Origin: PALSA-612 sp963711315
Lineage (GTDB): Bacteria; Actinomycetota; Thermoleophilia; Gaiellales; Gaiellaceae
Reading direction: 5' to 3'
Assembly (NCBI GenBank): GCA_963711315.1
Contig: CAVQDQ010000002.1
Coordinates: 854,952-918,951 of the forward strand
DNA: 64,000 bases
In this document: one piece after another, positions 26,003-35,125 of the stretch
How positions within the stretch are numbered: position 1 is the stretch's first letter
How the letters are laid out: the number at the start of each line of letters is the position of its first letter
Program-made: the position numbers and the translations under genes
Notes under the pieces: generated by a model
Told to the model about the DNA's origin: nothing
Seen by the model: the letters and a program-made list of their open reading frames with translations, nothing else
Database searches by the model: none

Positions 26003-27273
26003 GGCTCCGCCGTGCGGAGCGAGCGGCGACCGAGCTCGGGAGCCGCTCGCCGGACGCTGCGCGCGTTGAGCAGGTACGTGAGCGCGCCGCCCGCGATCGA
26101 TACGACGGCGGCGCCGAGCAGGCCGAAGGCGAGCACGGCCACGAGATCGGCGCAGACGACGAACGCGGCGGCGGCGATGCTGTTGCGCATGAGGTCGATC
26201 TGGCGGTCGCGCGCGACGAGGATGCTGCCGTAGATGCTCGCCAGCACGGCGAGCGGAATGCGCCACGCGATGACGGCGAGCACGGCAACCGACCGGTCGT
26301 ACTCGTCGCCGTAGACGTACGGGATCAGGAGCGAGCCCACCGTCAGCGCCGCCGCCACGAGCACCGATATGCCGAAGGCCCAGCGCAGCGCCCGACCCTT
26401 GAGCGCGACCGCCCCTTCGTCGGCGGTGGCGCTGAAGGCGGAGAGGAACGCCATCGAGAACAGGCCGACGGCGCCGGTGACGAAGAACGCGTGGCGTGAC
26501 GCGAGCGAGTAGATGCCCAGGTCCTCCGGGCCGAGCGCGAGCTGGATGAGGACGACGTCGAACGAGACCACGGCCGAACGGGCGAAGCCGGTGATCATGA
26601 GCGGCGTGCTCTGCCGGAGCGTGTCCCGCCAGGCCGGGATGTCGACACGAGGGCGCAGCCGCCGCAGTCCGCCGCCGACGAGCCAGAGGATGACGAGCGC
26701 GTACACGAGCGTACCCACGGCCTCGATCACGGGCACGCGCGTGATGTCGCTCTGGTCCACGACGAGGAGCACGACCGCCACCAGCACGAGCAGGCGCGAG
26801 AGGACGAGGCCGAGCGCGATGGCACGCGACCCCCCCACTCCAAGCACCATCCAGCGGAGGTTGAGCGCACCCGCGGGCAAGAGCAGCGCGAAGAGCATGA
26901 GCGTCTCGCGGGTGAGGTCCGAGCGGGCCAGCAGCCAAGCTCCCACCACGAACAGAGCCGCAGCTACGACCGACAGCGCCAGCCTCAGGCCCAGCACGCG
27001 CTCCGAGATGTCCCGGAAGCGATCCGGCCGCCGCGCGATCTCGCGGACGTTGAGAATCTCCGTTCCCGCGTCGACGACGTAGCTGCACCACGCGACGAGC
27101 GTCAGGCCGAAGGTGACGATGCCGAAGCCGGCCGGGCCGAGCCGCGTCGCGAGGATGAGCACGATGACGAAGCCGAGGATGCGCGCGCCGGCTTCCCCGG
27201 CCAGCAGCGCCGAGAAGCGGCGCAGCACCATGCGCCAGCCGCGTGCTGCGTCGACCTGCTGAATCTCGCTCAC
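25999..27273 (-). CDS. Polysaccharide flippase (Wzx/MVF type)
   Basis: A 424-residue membrane protein with about 12-14 hydrophobic segments and the N-terminal pattern LLAGEAGARILGFVIVLILA and LGPAGFGIVTF of the oligosaccharide flippase family. It presumably moves the lipid-linked repeat unit across the membrane. GTG start overlapping the deacetylase stop by 4 bases. No polymerase (Wzy) is evident in this window. Confidence 0.9.
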   Translation of the reverse strand: MSEIQQVDAARGWRMVLRRFSALLAGEAGARILGFVIVLILATRLGPAGFGIVTFGLTLVAWCSYVVDAGTEILNVREIARRPDRFRDISERVLGLRLALSVVAAALFVVGAWLLARSDLTRETLMLFALLLPAGALNLRWMVLGVGGSRAIALGLVLSRLLVLVAVVLLVVDQSDITRVPVIEAVGTLVYALVILWLVGGGLRRLRPRVDIPAWRDTLRQSTPLMITGFARSAVVSFDVVLIQLALGPEDLGIYSLASRHAFFVTGAVGLFSMAFLSAFSATADEGAVALKGRALRWAFGISVLVAAALTVGSLLIPYVYGDEYDRSVAVLAVIAWRIPLAVLASIYGSILVARDRQIDLMRNSIAAAAFVVCADLVAVLAFGLLGAAVVSIAGGALTYLLNARSVRRAAPELGRRSLRTAEP

Positions 27274-28028
27274 ACGTAGTCCTTCCGGAACAGCCGGCGT
27301 GCGCGGGCGGCGATCGCCCGCAGGCGGAGGTACTCGTCGCGCGCGCCCTCGAGCACACTACGGAGTCGCTCCGGACGGCGGACGTAATAGGCGTCCACCC
27401 GAGGCAGGCCGAGCGGGTCGGAGTCTGGGCCGACGCGCGCCATCGCCGTCGTGCAGGCGGCCAGGTATCCGGCCTTGATCAGCCGTGCCGGCTCTGCTGC
27501 GGGCCGAGCACCGTACGGCCACGCGAACGAGGTCACAGACGCGCGGGCGACGGCTTCGAGGGCGGTCTTCGAGTCCTCGATCTCGCGCGCTGCCTGTGAC
27601 GGCGAGATATCGCTGAGCGCCGCGTGCGTGTACCCGTGCGAGCCGATCTCGAAGCCCCGCCCGGACAGCTCCGCCAGCTGCTCGGCGGAGGCCAGCCGGA
27701 GGGAATGCGCCGAGCCGCGCTGCCCGGGCCATTCGTTCGTCTCGCCAAGGTGGCCGGCCACGCAGAACACCGTGGCCCGCAGACCGTGATCCGCGAGCAG
27801 CGGCGCGGCGTTCGTGACGACGCTCGCGCAGCCGTCGTCGAACGTGATCGTCACCGCCCGTTCCGGCAGTGCGCCGTCGCGCAGAGCAGCACCGAGCTCA
27901 CGTACCGTGAGGCACGTTGCGCCCGACGCCGCAATCGCAGCGGCGTGCTCCCCGAACAGCTCCGGCTCGATGCACAGCGGCGTGGGGCCGTCCTCGATCG
28001 CGTGGTACGTCAGGATGACGGCCGTCAC
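27270..28028 (-). CDS. Polysaccharide deacetylase family protein
   Basis: A 252-residue NodB-fold deacetylase (carbohydrate esterase 4). The first motif is VTITFDDGCASV (catalytic/metal Asp-Asp), the second GSHGYTHAALS (H-x3-H metal ligands) and the third SFAWPYGARP. It should remove N- or O-acetyl groups from the polymer or peptidoglycan. I chose GTG 28028 because it overlaps the upstream stop and yields the usual VILTYHAIED N-terminus. Confidence 0.9.
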   Translation of the reverse strand: MTAVILTYHAIEDGPTPLCIEPELFGEHAAAIAASGATCLTVRELGAALRDGALPERAVTITFDDGCASVVTNAAPLLADHGLRATVFCVAGHLGETNEWPGQRGSAHSLRLASAEQLAELSGRGFEIGSHGYTHAALSDISPSQAAREIEDSKTALEAVARASVTSFAWPYGARPAAEPARLIKAGYLAACTTAMARVGPDSDPLGLPRVDAYYVRRPERLRSVLEGARDEYLRLRAIAARARRLFRKDYV

Positions 28029-29242
28029 CGCCGTAGCCCCCTGGCCTCCTCGATCGCGCCGTAGTAGCCGGCGACGTGGGCGTCCTCGCTCCACAGCCGC
28101 TGCCACGCGTCGAAGCCTTGGTTTCCGAGCCGCGCACGCAGCTCCTCGTCTCCGAGCAGTCGGTGCATCGCATCGCGGAGCTCCGCCGCCGTCCTGTAGA
28201 GCAGCCCGCCTCCCGAGTCCTCGATCACCTCGGTCAGCGCGCCCAGGTCGTGGGCGATCGCCGGCGTTCGCCGCGCAAAGGCCTCTAGCGCGACGATGCC
28301 GAACACCTCGTAACCGATCGACGGGACGACCAGCGCGACCGCGCCTTCATAGAGCTTCCCCAGCTCGGACGGGTGGAGACGGCCGAGGAACCGCACGTGG
28401 TCGAGGCCGGCCGCCTGCCGGCGGAGCTCCTCCTCGTATGTCCCCTCCCCCACGACAATGAGATCGGCCTCGCGGTAGTCGCGGAAGACGTCGAGCAATA
28501 CCTGTACGCCCTTGAGTCGTTCGAGGCGGCCCACGTAGAGGAAATACGGCCTCGTGCCGGCCGGCACATCGCCGGCTGCCTCTATCCCGTCTCCCGTGTG
28601 GAAGTAGGGGAGGTGGCGCATCGGTGCAGTGAACCCTCGGGCGCGATGCGCTTCCAGCGTGAAACGGCTGGGCGAGAGGAAGAGATCGACGTGTTTCACG
28701 GAGCGCTCCAGCAGTCCCGTGTAGCGCCAGAGCTGCGGTGGCCGGCGGAACGCGAGCGTGCAACGCAGGCAATGCGGCTCGACGCACGGCTCTCGGTTGT
28801 AGCGGAAGAGGACGTGCATCGGGCACACGAGCCAGTGTTCGCTCGTCGTATACAGCTTTACGGCGTCGCCGTACTCGAGCACGCCCGGCCCGCCGGCGAG
28901 CGAGACGTTGTGGAAGTGGATGACGTCGAAACGGCCGCCGTCGAGCACGTCGTGCAGTTGCCGTGCGTACACCCCCGGCTTACCGGTGAGGTACGTCGCC
29001 AGCGACGAGCCGGTCGCCGAGCGCGTTTCGAGTCGGTGCACGTTGACGCCTGAAGCGTGCGCGAAGTCGCCGGCGTCCTTCCCGCCCAGCGCGCGGTAGG
29101 CGTCCGCCGAGTGGACGACCGTCACGGCATGGCCGCGCCGCGCGAGCGCATTCGTCAGCTGGTACGCGTACGCGGCGTCGCCGCCGAAGTGGAGCGGCGG
29201 ATAGAACGTCGTGACCATGCAGATGGACAGCGGCTCAGGCAC
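28025..29242 (-). CDS. Family 4 glycosyltransferase
   Basis: A 405-residue GT4. N-terminal ICMVTTFYPPLHFGGDAAYA is the Glyco_transf_4 acceptor domain. HLPYFHTGDGIE and FLYVGRLERLKGVQVLLD lead into the donor domain with GYEVFGIVALEAFARRTPAI as the EX7E motif. An unusual cluster (CPMHVLFRYNREPCVEPHCLRC) contains four cysteines near residue 150, seen in some GT4 subgroups. GTG start, with an 8-base overlap with the gene upstream. Confidence 0.88.
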   Translation of the reverse strand: MPEPLSICMVTTFYPPLHFGGDAAYAYQLTNALARRGHAVTVVHSADAYRALGGKDAGDFAHASGVNVHRLETRSATGSSLATYLTGKPGVYARQLHDVLDGGRFDVIHFHNVSLAGGPGVLEYGDAVKLYTTSEHWLVCPMHVLFRYNREPCVEPHCLRCTLAFRRPPQLWRYTGLLERSVKHVDLFLSPSRFTLEAHRARGFTAPMRHLPYFHTGDGIEAAGDVPAGTRPYFLYVGRLERLKGVQVLLDVFRDYREADLIVVGEGTYEEELRRQAAGLDHVRFLGRLHPSELGKLYEGAVALVVPSIGYEVFGIVALEAFARRTPAIAHDLGALTEVIEDSGGGLLYRTAAELRDAMHRLLGDEELRARLGNQGFDAWQRLWSEDAHVAGYYGAIEEARGLRR

Positions 29243-30377
29243 GGGCGGCCTCTCGCAGCACGGCGCGGAGAGCCGCCGCCGACGCGTCCCACGACAGACG
29301 CGCCACGCACTTTCGCGCCGCCGCGCCGTACTCGTCGCGGAGGGCGCCGTCGTCAGCTACGGCTTCGAGCTGCCCGGCCAGAGCGCGCGCATCACCCGAC
29401 GGGAAGTAGAACGCGGCACCGTCGAGAGTCTCGCGATGCGCCGGTATATCGCTGAGCACGATGGGCGTGCCGGAGGCGGCGGCTTCTACGGCTGGGAGCC
29501 CGAATCCCTCGGCCTTCGACGGCGACACGAAGGCCACCGCGCCCGCGTAGAGGCAGGCGAGAGCCTCGTCGGACACGAAGCCGGGGAGCAGCACGCGGTT
29601 CTGCAGTCCCGACACCTCGATCTGCCGCCGGACCGAGCCGGCCGCCGAAAGGAACGCCTCGTCCTCCAGCGCGCCGGCGATGACGAGAAGCGGTGCCGGC
29701 TCGCCCAGCAGCGCATACGCGTCGAGCAGGGTCTCCAGGCCCTTGTGCGGGCTGACCCCGCCTGCGTAGACGAAATACCGCTCGCGGTGACCGAGGCCGA
29801 GCGGGCCCAGCTCTCGATCGATCTCCTCCGCCGACCGCGGCCCGAAGACGGGATCGGGCGCTTCGGGCACCACTGCCAACGACGCTTCAGGAACGCCGAG
29901 GCCGGCAGCGAGCAGCTTCCGTGACGCCTGCGAGACGGTAAAGATCCTCCTCGCTTGCTTGACCGCCAGCCGTCGCTTCAGGTTCCAGCGGACGCGAGCC
30001 CCACGGGTTGGCAGTGTCAGGTCGGGGTACTGCTCGGCGATGACGTCATGAATCCCTACGACTGTGGGCGCTCCGCGCACTGGAAACCACGTGTAGAGAG
30101 AGGGAAAGAGAAACACGTCGACGCGCTCACGCGAGGCGGCCTGCGCTACGCGCCCGAGGTCGCGGAGCGAGCGCGGCGCATCCGCGGCGGGCGGTCGGCC
30201 GACCGCAACCGCGCGAACGATCGCTGCCTGCGGCAGCTCCTCCTCCCGCGCCGTGCGCTCGTCCGTGAAGAGCACGTACTCGTCCTCTCCCGTTACGAGC
30301 CTGCCCACAACGTTGCGGGCGAAGCGGCCGTAGCCGCGCCGGTTGGCCCAGCTCGTCGCGTCGACGCCCACCTTCAT
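29235..30377 (-). CDS. Family 4 glycosyltransferase
   Basis: A 380-residue GT4 of the mannosyltransferase type. The N-terminus is VGVDATSWANRRGYGRFARN. IFTVSQASRKLLAAGLGVPE is followed by RYFVYAGGVSPHKGLETLL and the EX7E motif SKAEGFGLPAVEAAASGTPI. The ATG at 30377 lies 3 bases after the preceding stop. Together with the other glycosyltransferases it probably assembles an oligosaccharide repeat. Confidence 0.9.
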   Translation of the reverse strand: MKVGVDATSWANRRGYGRFARNVVGRLVTGEDEYVLFTDERTAREEELPQAAIVRAVAVGRPPAADAPRSLRDLGRVAQAASRERVDVFLFPSLYTWFPVRGAPTVVGIHDVIAEQYPDLTLPTRGARVRWNLKRRLAVKQARRIFTVSQASRKLLAAGLGVPEASLAVVPEAPDPVFGPRSAEEIDRELGPLGLGHRERYFVYAGGVSPHKGLETLLDAYALLGEPAPLLVIAGALEDEAFLSAAGSVRRQIEVSGLQNRVLLPGFVSDEALACLYAGAVAFVSPSKAEGFGLPAVEAAASGTPIVLSDIPAHRETLDGAAFYFPSGDARALAGQLEAVADDGALRDEYGAAARKCVARLSWDASAAALRAVLREAARA

Positions 30378-30380
30378 GCG

Positions 30381-31268
30381 TCAGCGCACCTTGAGCAGGC
30401 TGCGCCCACCGCCGAATGCGTAGCCGACCGCCTCGCCCGCCGCCCACACGCAGACGTAGAGGAAGATGAGCGGCGTAGCGAGCAGGAACTCCCGCCGCCG
30501 GCGTCCGCGGGAAAAGACGTTCCTCGCCATGCGCCAGTAGAGCACGGGCGGCAGCAACGGCGCGCCGAGCGCGTAGAGGTAGCGGCGGCGGCCGAGCGCC
30601 TCGTTTCGCATGCCGGCGTACGAGCGCGAGTAGTGCCAGCGCTGCGAGAGGAACTCGCCTAGCCCGAAGTCCTTGTCGTGCTCGAGCACCATGTCGGCGG
30701 CGCAGTGGAGGCCGATGCCGCGTTCTCGCAGCCGCGCGTGCAGCCAGCCTTCCCAGCGCCCCTTGCGCAGGAGATCCTCCATGGCCGCGATCGCCTCGCG
30801 GTCGTAGGCCACGTTCATGCCGGTCAGCGCGTCCGCCTCGCCTTCTGGCAGCGGCTCCATGAAGGCGCTGTACTCGCAGAAGAACGCCGCCCAGTCGCGT
30901 GCCCGGTCGGTGACGACGTTGCGAATCGGCCCGCCCACGACGGCGTGCCCGTGTTCGTGTGCGGCAACTGCCGCCTCCGCCCACGCGGGCGTCACGCGGC
31001 AGTGGTCCTCGATCACCGCCACGAGCGGCGCCCCCGCCGCGAAGATGCCCGCGGCGCGCAACTCGGGGATCGTCTGCTGCTCGTCGAACGAGAGCAGCTT
31101 CGCGGCCGGCCAGCCTGTCTGGAGGCGCCGGCGCGTCTCCTCGTCCGTCGAATCGGCGACGATCACCTCGGCGCCCGGCGCGCGCTCAGCGAGCGCGTCG
31201 AGACAGTGTCCGACGTACGGAAAGCCGTTTACGGAGGCGACCACGACGGAGAGCTTCGGCTCGCTCAT
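30381..31268 (-). CDS. Family 2 glycosyltransferase
   Basis: A 295-residue GT2 with the N-terminal SVVVASVNGFPYVGHCLDAL, an IVADSTDEETR segment and LVAVIEDHCRVTPAW, where ED replaces the usual DxD acidic motif. Two hydrophobic stretches at the C-terminus (near 230-285) suggest membrane anchoring. It is a likely paralogue of the next upstream gene, with which it overlaps by 4 bases. Confidence 0.85.
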   Translation of the reverse strand: MSEPKLSVVVASVNGFPYVGHCLDALAERAPGAEVIVADSTDEETRRRLQTGWPAAKLLSFDEQQTIPELRAAGIFAAGAPLVAVIEDHCRVTPAWAEAAVAAHEHGHAVVGGPIRNVVTDRARDWAAFFCEYSAFMEPLPEGEADALTGMNVAYDREAIAAMEDLLRKGRWEGWLHARLRERGIGLHCAADMVLEHDKDFGLGEFLSQRWHYSRSYAGMRNEALGRRRYLYALGAPLLPPVLYWRMARNVFSRGRRRREFLLATPLIFLYVCVWAAGEAVGYAFGGGRSLLKVR

Positions 31269-32086
31269 CGGGCTCGCAGGCTATCCAGATGGCCCGCTGC
31301 CTCACCCGCCGCCCACGCGATGTCGTAGGCCAGCAGCAGCGGCGTCGCCGCAACAAGCCTCAGGCGAAGCCGACGTCGCGAGAAGACCTCGCGAAGCGTC
31401 CTCGCCAGCAGGACAATCGGCACCAGTACTGCAGCAGGGACACCCGCGACATTCCGTGCGGTCGAGAAGCGGGCGCCGCGCTGACGGCCGTACGTCCGGC
31501 CGTGCACGAGCCGCTGGCGCATGAACGCGCCGAACCCGGCCGAGCGTCCCTGGTAGACGACGAGCTCGGGCGAGTGCAGCAGCCGGCGGCCTAGCTCCTT
31601 CAGCGCGCGGTTGACCTCCGGCTCCCAGAAGCCGTCACGGTAGAGGCCTCGCGTTGCGCTGAGCGCCTCGCGTGTGTAGACGGCGTTGTCGCCGGGGAGA
31701 TCGGCGGTCTCCCGGGGCGCGAACGGGAGCATGTCGCGCGCGTAGCGGCAGAAGTACTCGGCCCAGTCGCTCAGACGCAGACCCTCGCCTGGCTCGATGG
31801 CGCCGCCGACCGCGCTCGCCTCGCCGGCGAGGCGACGAGCAGTCGCCAGCCAATCGTCCGCGGGGCGCATGACGGAGATCGTGAGGCAGACGAAGTCGCC
31901 GGTGGCGGCGTCGAGGCCGTCCCGCCAGAGCTCGGGCACGAGAGCGCCTTCATCCTCGCGAACGATCACCTCCACGCCTTCCGCCTGCGGCTCGAGCGCG
32001 GCGAGACAGGCGTCGACCGAGCCCGGAGTGCCGTTCGACGCGATGACGACGGAGACCGCTACCGGATCAGCTGACGAGGTCGACAT
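31265..32086 (-). CDS. Family 2 glycosyltransferase (paralogue)
   Basis: A 273-residue GT2-like protein: SVVIASNGTPGSVDACLAAL, then FVCLTISVMRPADDW, where the acidic motif is poorly kept, and NAVYTREALSATRGLYRDG. The C-terminus has a membrane helix pair. It shares length, fold pattern and C-terminal VWAAGEAVGY/AWAAGEAAGH endings with the next gene, so the two probably arose by duplication. The weak metal motif leaves its activity uncertain. Confidence 0.78.
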   Translation of the reverse strand: MSTSSADPVAVSVVIASNGTPGSVDACLAALEPQAEGVEVIVREDEGALVPELWRDGLDAATGDFVCLTISVMRPADDWLATARRLAGEASAVGGAIEPGEGLRLSDWAEYFCRYARDMLPFAPRETADLPGDNAVYTREALSATRGLYRDGFWEPEVNRALKELGRRLLHSPELVVYQGRSAGFGAFMRQRLVHGRTYGRQRGARFSTARNVAGVPAAVLVPIVLLARTLREVFSRRRLRLRLVAATPLLLAYDIAWAAGEAAGHLDSLRAR

Positions 32087-33521
32087 CGAGGAGGGAGTCG
32101 ACGGCTTCGCCTTCCTCGTGGTATTCGGCCTCGGTGTTCACCGACCACACGTCGTACTCCGTCCCGTCCACGAGATTGAGCGTGCCCAGGATCGCCGTCC
32201 ACATCGAGTGATCCTGGTTGTTGTAGCGGTGCAGCCCGTTCCGGCCGAACGTCTTGAGGTTCTCGAACGCCGCCAGGTAACCCCGCAGCTCGGCGACGTC
32301 CTCCCGGTAATGGCCGACGTACATGGGATACGCCTTCGGGACGCGGACCTTGACGCCGTCGATCACGTCCTTCGGGTCGAGCAGCCCGATACGGGCCAGC
32401 TCGTCCGTCGCCAGCGCGACCGCCTCCTCGTCCGGCATCTCCCACATGTCGTCGCCCTCGAAGCAGAAGTACTCGACGCCGAGGCACGTCTTCCCCGGCA
32501 CGACCATGTCGGGGCTCCACGCGCCGAAGTTCTGGACGCGGCCCGCGCGGATGCCGGGGTCGTGGAGGTAGATCCAGTTGTCCGGGAAGGGCTCCTCGCG
32601 GTCGATCACGAGCGCCACGAGGCAGAGCGAGCGGTAGCGAAGACGCTCGGCGGCTTCGACGATCTCCTGCGGCGGAGCCGGGTCGAGGCTCAGCACGAGC
32701 TCGCTGAGGGCGATGGTCGACAGCACGGCGTCGACAGGGACGTCGATCGTCCGCCCGTCGTGCTGCATCGTCACGCCGACGACGACGTTGTGGTCGTGGT
32801 GGATCGTCAGCGCGCGGTGGTGGCGGTGGACCGGGATGCCACGGTCCGCGAGACGTGCCTCGAAGGCTTCCCACATCTGCCCGGGGCCGAGGCGCGGGTA
32901 GTGGAACTCCTCGATCAGCGTGGTCGGGTTCGTGCGCGTCAGGTGCAGCGCCGCCAGCAGCGCCTTCCAGAACGAGAAGTCCTTGATCCTCTGCGCCCCC
33001 CACTCGGAGTGGATCTCCGAGCCCGGTACGCCCCATACCTTCTCCGTGTACGTGCGGAAGAAGACGTCGTAGATCCGCGTGCCGAAGTTCTTGGTTGCGA
33101 AGTCCTCGAACGTCTCGATCTCGTGGCGGGACGGCGAAAGGCGGCTGCGAAAGTACGACAGCGAGCACAGCACCGACTCCAGGACGCCCAGCCGGGCGAC
33201 GACGTCCCGGGCCTGCAGCGGGTATGCGAGGTACTTCCCGTCGTAGTAGATGCGCGAGAGCCGCGGCCGCACGAGCAGCTCGTCGCCGAGCATCTCCTCC
33301 CACAGGCGCTGCACCTGCGCGAACTTCGTGAAGAAGCGGTGGCCGCCGAGATCGAAGCGGTAGCCGTTGTACTCCACCGTCTTGGCGATACCGCCGACGG
33401 TGCCGTCGGCCTCGTAGATGGTCGCCGGAACGCCTCGCAGCGCGAGCACGTACGCCGCAGTCAGCCCCGCAGGCCCGGCGCCGAGCACGGCAGTGCCCAC
33501 GGATCCTCCACTGCTCGCCAC
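32067..33521 (-). CDS. FAD-dependent oxidoreductase, UDP-galactopyranose mutase-like
   Basis: A 484-residue flavoprotein that heads the polysaccharide operon. The N-terminal FAD motif VLGAGPAGLTAAYVLALRG is followed by the YEADGTVGGIAKT and DLGGHRFFTK segments typical of UDP-galactopyranose-mutase-like/amine-oxidase-fold enzymes. ALSTIALSE-like and NQDHSM motifs occur later (VLSTIALSELVL; YNNQDHSMWTA). Related proteins occur in many polysaccharide clusters and may act on nucleotide sugars; the reaction is not established. GTG start. Its end overlaps the next gene by 20 bases. Confidence 0.85.
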   Translation of the reverse strand: MASSGGSVGTAVLGAGPAGLTAAYVLALRGVPATIYEADGTVGGIAKTVEYNGYRFDLGGHRFFTKFAQVQRLWEEMLGDELLVRPRLSRIYYDGKYLAYPLQARDVVARLGVLESVLCSLSYFRSRLSPSRHEIETFEDFATKNFGTRIYDVFFRTYTEKVWGVPGSEIHSEWGAQRIKDFSFWKALLAALHLTRTNPTTLIEEFHYPRLGPGQMWEAFEARLADRGIPVHRHHRALTIHHDHNVVVGVTMQHDGRTIDVPVDAVLSTIALSELVLSLDPAPPQEIVEAAERLRYRSLCLVALVIDREEPFPDNWIYLHDPGIRAGRVQNFGAWSPDMVVPGKTCLGVEYFCFEGDDMWEMPDEEAVALATDELARIGLLDPKDVIDGVKVRVPKAYPMYVGHYREDVAELRGYLAAFENLKTFGRNGLHRYNNQDHSMWTAILGTLNLVDGTEYDVWSVNTEAEYHEEGEAVDSLLDVDLVS

Positions 33522-33613
33522 GGCCGAGCGAGTCTACCTCGCGGTGCATGCTGCGCCGACGCGCCGAAAGGGTCACGGAGATTCGGTGCTGCGGCAGTCG
33601 GTATAAGGCGTCC

Positions 33614-33757
33614 GTGCGCGCGGCACTTCTCTCCGTCTTGATCGGAGTTGGGTTCATGGCGGGCCTCATCGGGCTCTTCTTCTGGAGCCCGTGGGCGTCG
33701 GAGAGCAGAGCACACGAGCGGCACTTGAGGGCTGTCGTGCGGCTCGACGACACGTAG
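33614..33757 (+). CDS. Possible small single-pass membrane protein
   Basis: A 47-residue frame starting at GTG 33614 reads as a basic N-terminus, one hydrophobic helix (LLSVLIGVGFMAGLIGLFFW) and a charged tail (SESRAHERHLR). It occupies the otherwise empty gap between the polysaccharide operon and the HExxH gene. No good ribosome binding site is visible. The rest of the 33522-33876 gap shows nothing I can name apart from the operon promoter that must lie near 33522. Confidence 0.35.
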   Translation: MRAALLSVLIGVGFMAGLIGLFFWSPWASESRAHERHLRAVVRLDDT

Positions 33758-33876
33758 TGGAGCATATTGGCTTAGCGTGCAGGCTAACGAGTGGAGACTG
33801 CGTACCGCGGGCTGCACAGGGTCGACCGTGCGTGCGCGCCTTCGCAGGGCGCGTCGGACCGGCGCCGACGGATCGC

Positions 33877-34557
33877 ATGCAGCCCGTCGCCCAGGCCGTG
33901 CGCAAATGGTGCCGCGGCTCGAGCTGGTCCCGCGTGGGTGACGGCATCATCGACGCGCACCGCCGGACTTCGCGTGGGACGTTCGAGGCAGACTTCTCGC
34001 GGATCGCCTCGTCGATCTCGGGTGTCGAGGCGCGTGTTCAGTGTTGGCCGGAAGAGGACTGGACGCCGCTAGCGCAAGACTTCGAGTTCGTCGGTCGCGA
34101 CGAGTTCTGGCTCGCCGGTCTCGCGCACCCACCGACCCGCATCGACCTCTCCCCTGACGTTTGCGACCCACTTCGCCTTTTCTTCCGCGGCAGCTACACG
34201 CCGTACTTCAATACGCAGAGCTATGACCTCGCCGAGGCGATCGTCACGCTCGCCCACGAGGCCGAGCACCTGCGCACTCCCGAGGCGTCCGAGGCCGTCG
34301 TGGAGTGCCATGCGCTCCAGCGCGCGCGGGCACTCGTCCGCCTGGCCGGCCGGCGGCCCTGGTACGAGAAGGAGATCGCCGACCTCGCCTGGCAGGTCGG
34401 CTACCCGCAGCAGTTCGCCGACTACAGGACCAAGGCGTGCCGGAACGGCGGGGCCGCTCGACCTCCATCCGCGGTCGAAGCCCTGGCCATGAGCGGGCCG
34501 CCCAGGCGGGCACGAGGAAGGCGGCACCCGAAGCAGGCGGAACTCTACTTGGCGTGA
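33877..34557 (+). CDS. Unrecognised protein with HExxH metallopeptidase-like motif
   Basis: A protein of about 226 residues with no family I recognise. Near residue 125 it has AIVTLAHEAEHL, an HExxH motif in a helix, followed by EASEAVVECHALQRA, whose Glu and His are candidates for the third zinc ligand. A cysteine is also present in ECHAL. No signal peptide or membrane segment is evident from this start. ATG 33877 is the best candidate, but the frame is open to 33691 and GTG codons lie between. The end overlaps the convergent lipoprotein gene by 13 bases. Confidence 0.65.
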   Translation: MQPVAQAVRKWCRGSSWSRVGDGIIDAHRRTSRGTFEADFSRIASSISGVEARVQCWPEEDWTPLAQDFEFVGRDEFWLAGLAHPPTRIDLSPDVCDPLRLFFRGSYTPYFNTQSYDLAEAIVTLAHEAEHLRTPEASEAVVECHALQRARALVRLAGRRPWYEKEIADLAWQVGYPQQFADYRTKACRNGGAARPPSAVEALAMSGPPRRARGRRHPKQAELYLA

Positions 34558-35120
34558 TCTCGCGTCTCCGCGATCCTCCGCTGTTGAGCGCGGGCGACGA
34601 CGAGAAGCTCCTCGAGGGACGGCATCGTGTAACCGTCGGCAACGCACGTCGAGAGGACGTCTCGATGGCGCCAGGCGACGCCGACGTACGGCACACCGCC
34701 CAGGGCCAATCGATGGGCATGGGTCTCCTCCCCGATCGTCGGCACGGGCAGCGAGTGCCCACCCGTCTCGGCGACGAACGCGGCGACGCTCTGCGTCCGC
34801 AACCGATAGACCTTGCGGGCGGCCGCGCTCGACCGGTACACGGCCGCGGTGCACTCGATGGGGTGCCCAAGCGGGCTCGTGAACGCAGCCTGGTAGCCCG
34901 ATAGCCGCTCGCGCCGGATGATCGCCGAGGAGCTCGCCGAGAACGGTTCGGCCAGGATCTTCGACGTCGGAACCGGGAACGACTCGGCAGGATCGACGCT
35001 GAACCCCGCCGGGAGATCTGAGAGCTGCGGAAGAAGCTGCTGCGCAAGGAGCTCCTGCGCATCGAGGCCGCTCTGCTCAGGCGCCCCGCACGCCGCGACC
35101 ACCAGTGCGATCACAAGCAC
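34545..35120 (-). CDS. Hypothetical lipoprotein
   Basis: A 191-residue probable lipoprotein. The N-terminus is a short hydrophobic run ending in the lipobox VVAACG, so Cys11 would be lipidated. The signal is unusually short and lacks basic residues, because the GTG start is placed 5 bases from the end of tRNA-Cys. The mature part is rich in Ala/Leu with a single Cys pair (ECTAAVY, STCVADG), similar to sensor-type PknH-like domains, but no family is recognised. Confidence 0.7.
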   Translation of the reverse strand: MLVIALVVAACGAPEQSGLDAQELLAQQLLPQLSDLPAGFSVDPAESFPVPTSKILAEPFSASSSAIIRRERLSGYQAAFTSPLGHPIECTAAVYRSSAAARKVYRLRTQSVAAFVAETGGHSLPVPTIGEETHAHRLALGGVPYVGVAWRHRDVLSTCVADGYTMPSLEELLVVARAQQRRIAETRDHAK

Positions 35121-35125
35121 GGAAA

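Noticed and set aside
26003..27358. Upstream extension of the glycosyltransferase frame to 818 codons
   Set aside because: It runs through the flippase gene in another frame with Arg/Ala-rich sequence; the TTG at 26002 overlaps the flippase stop in the operon's usual style.
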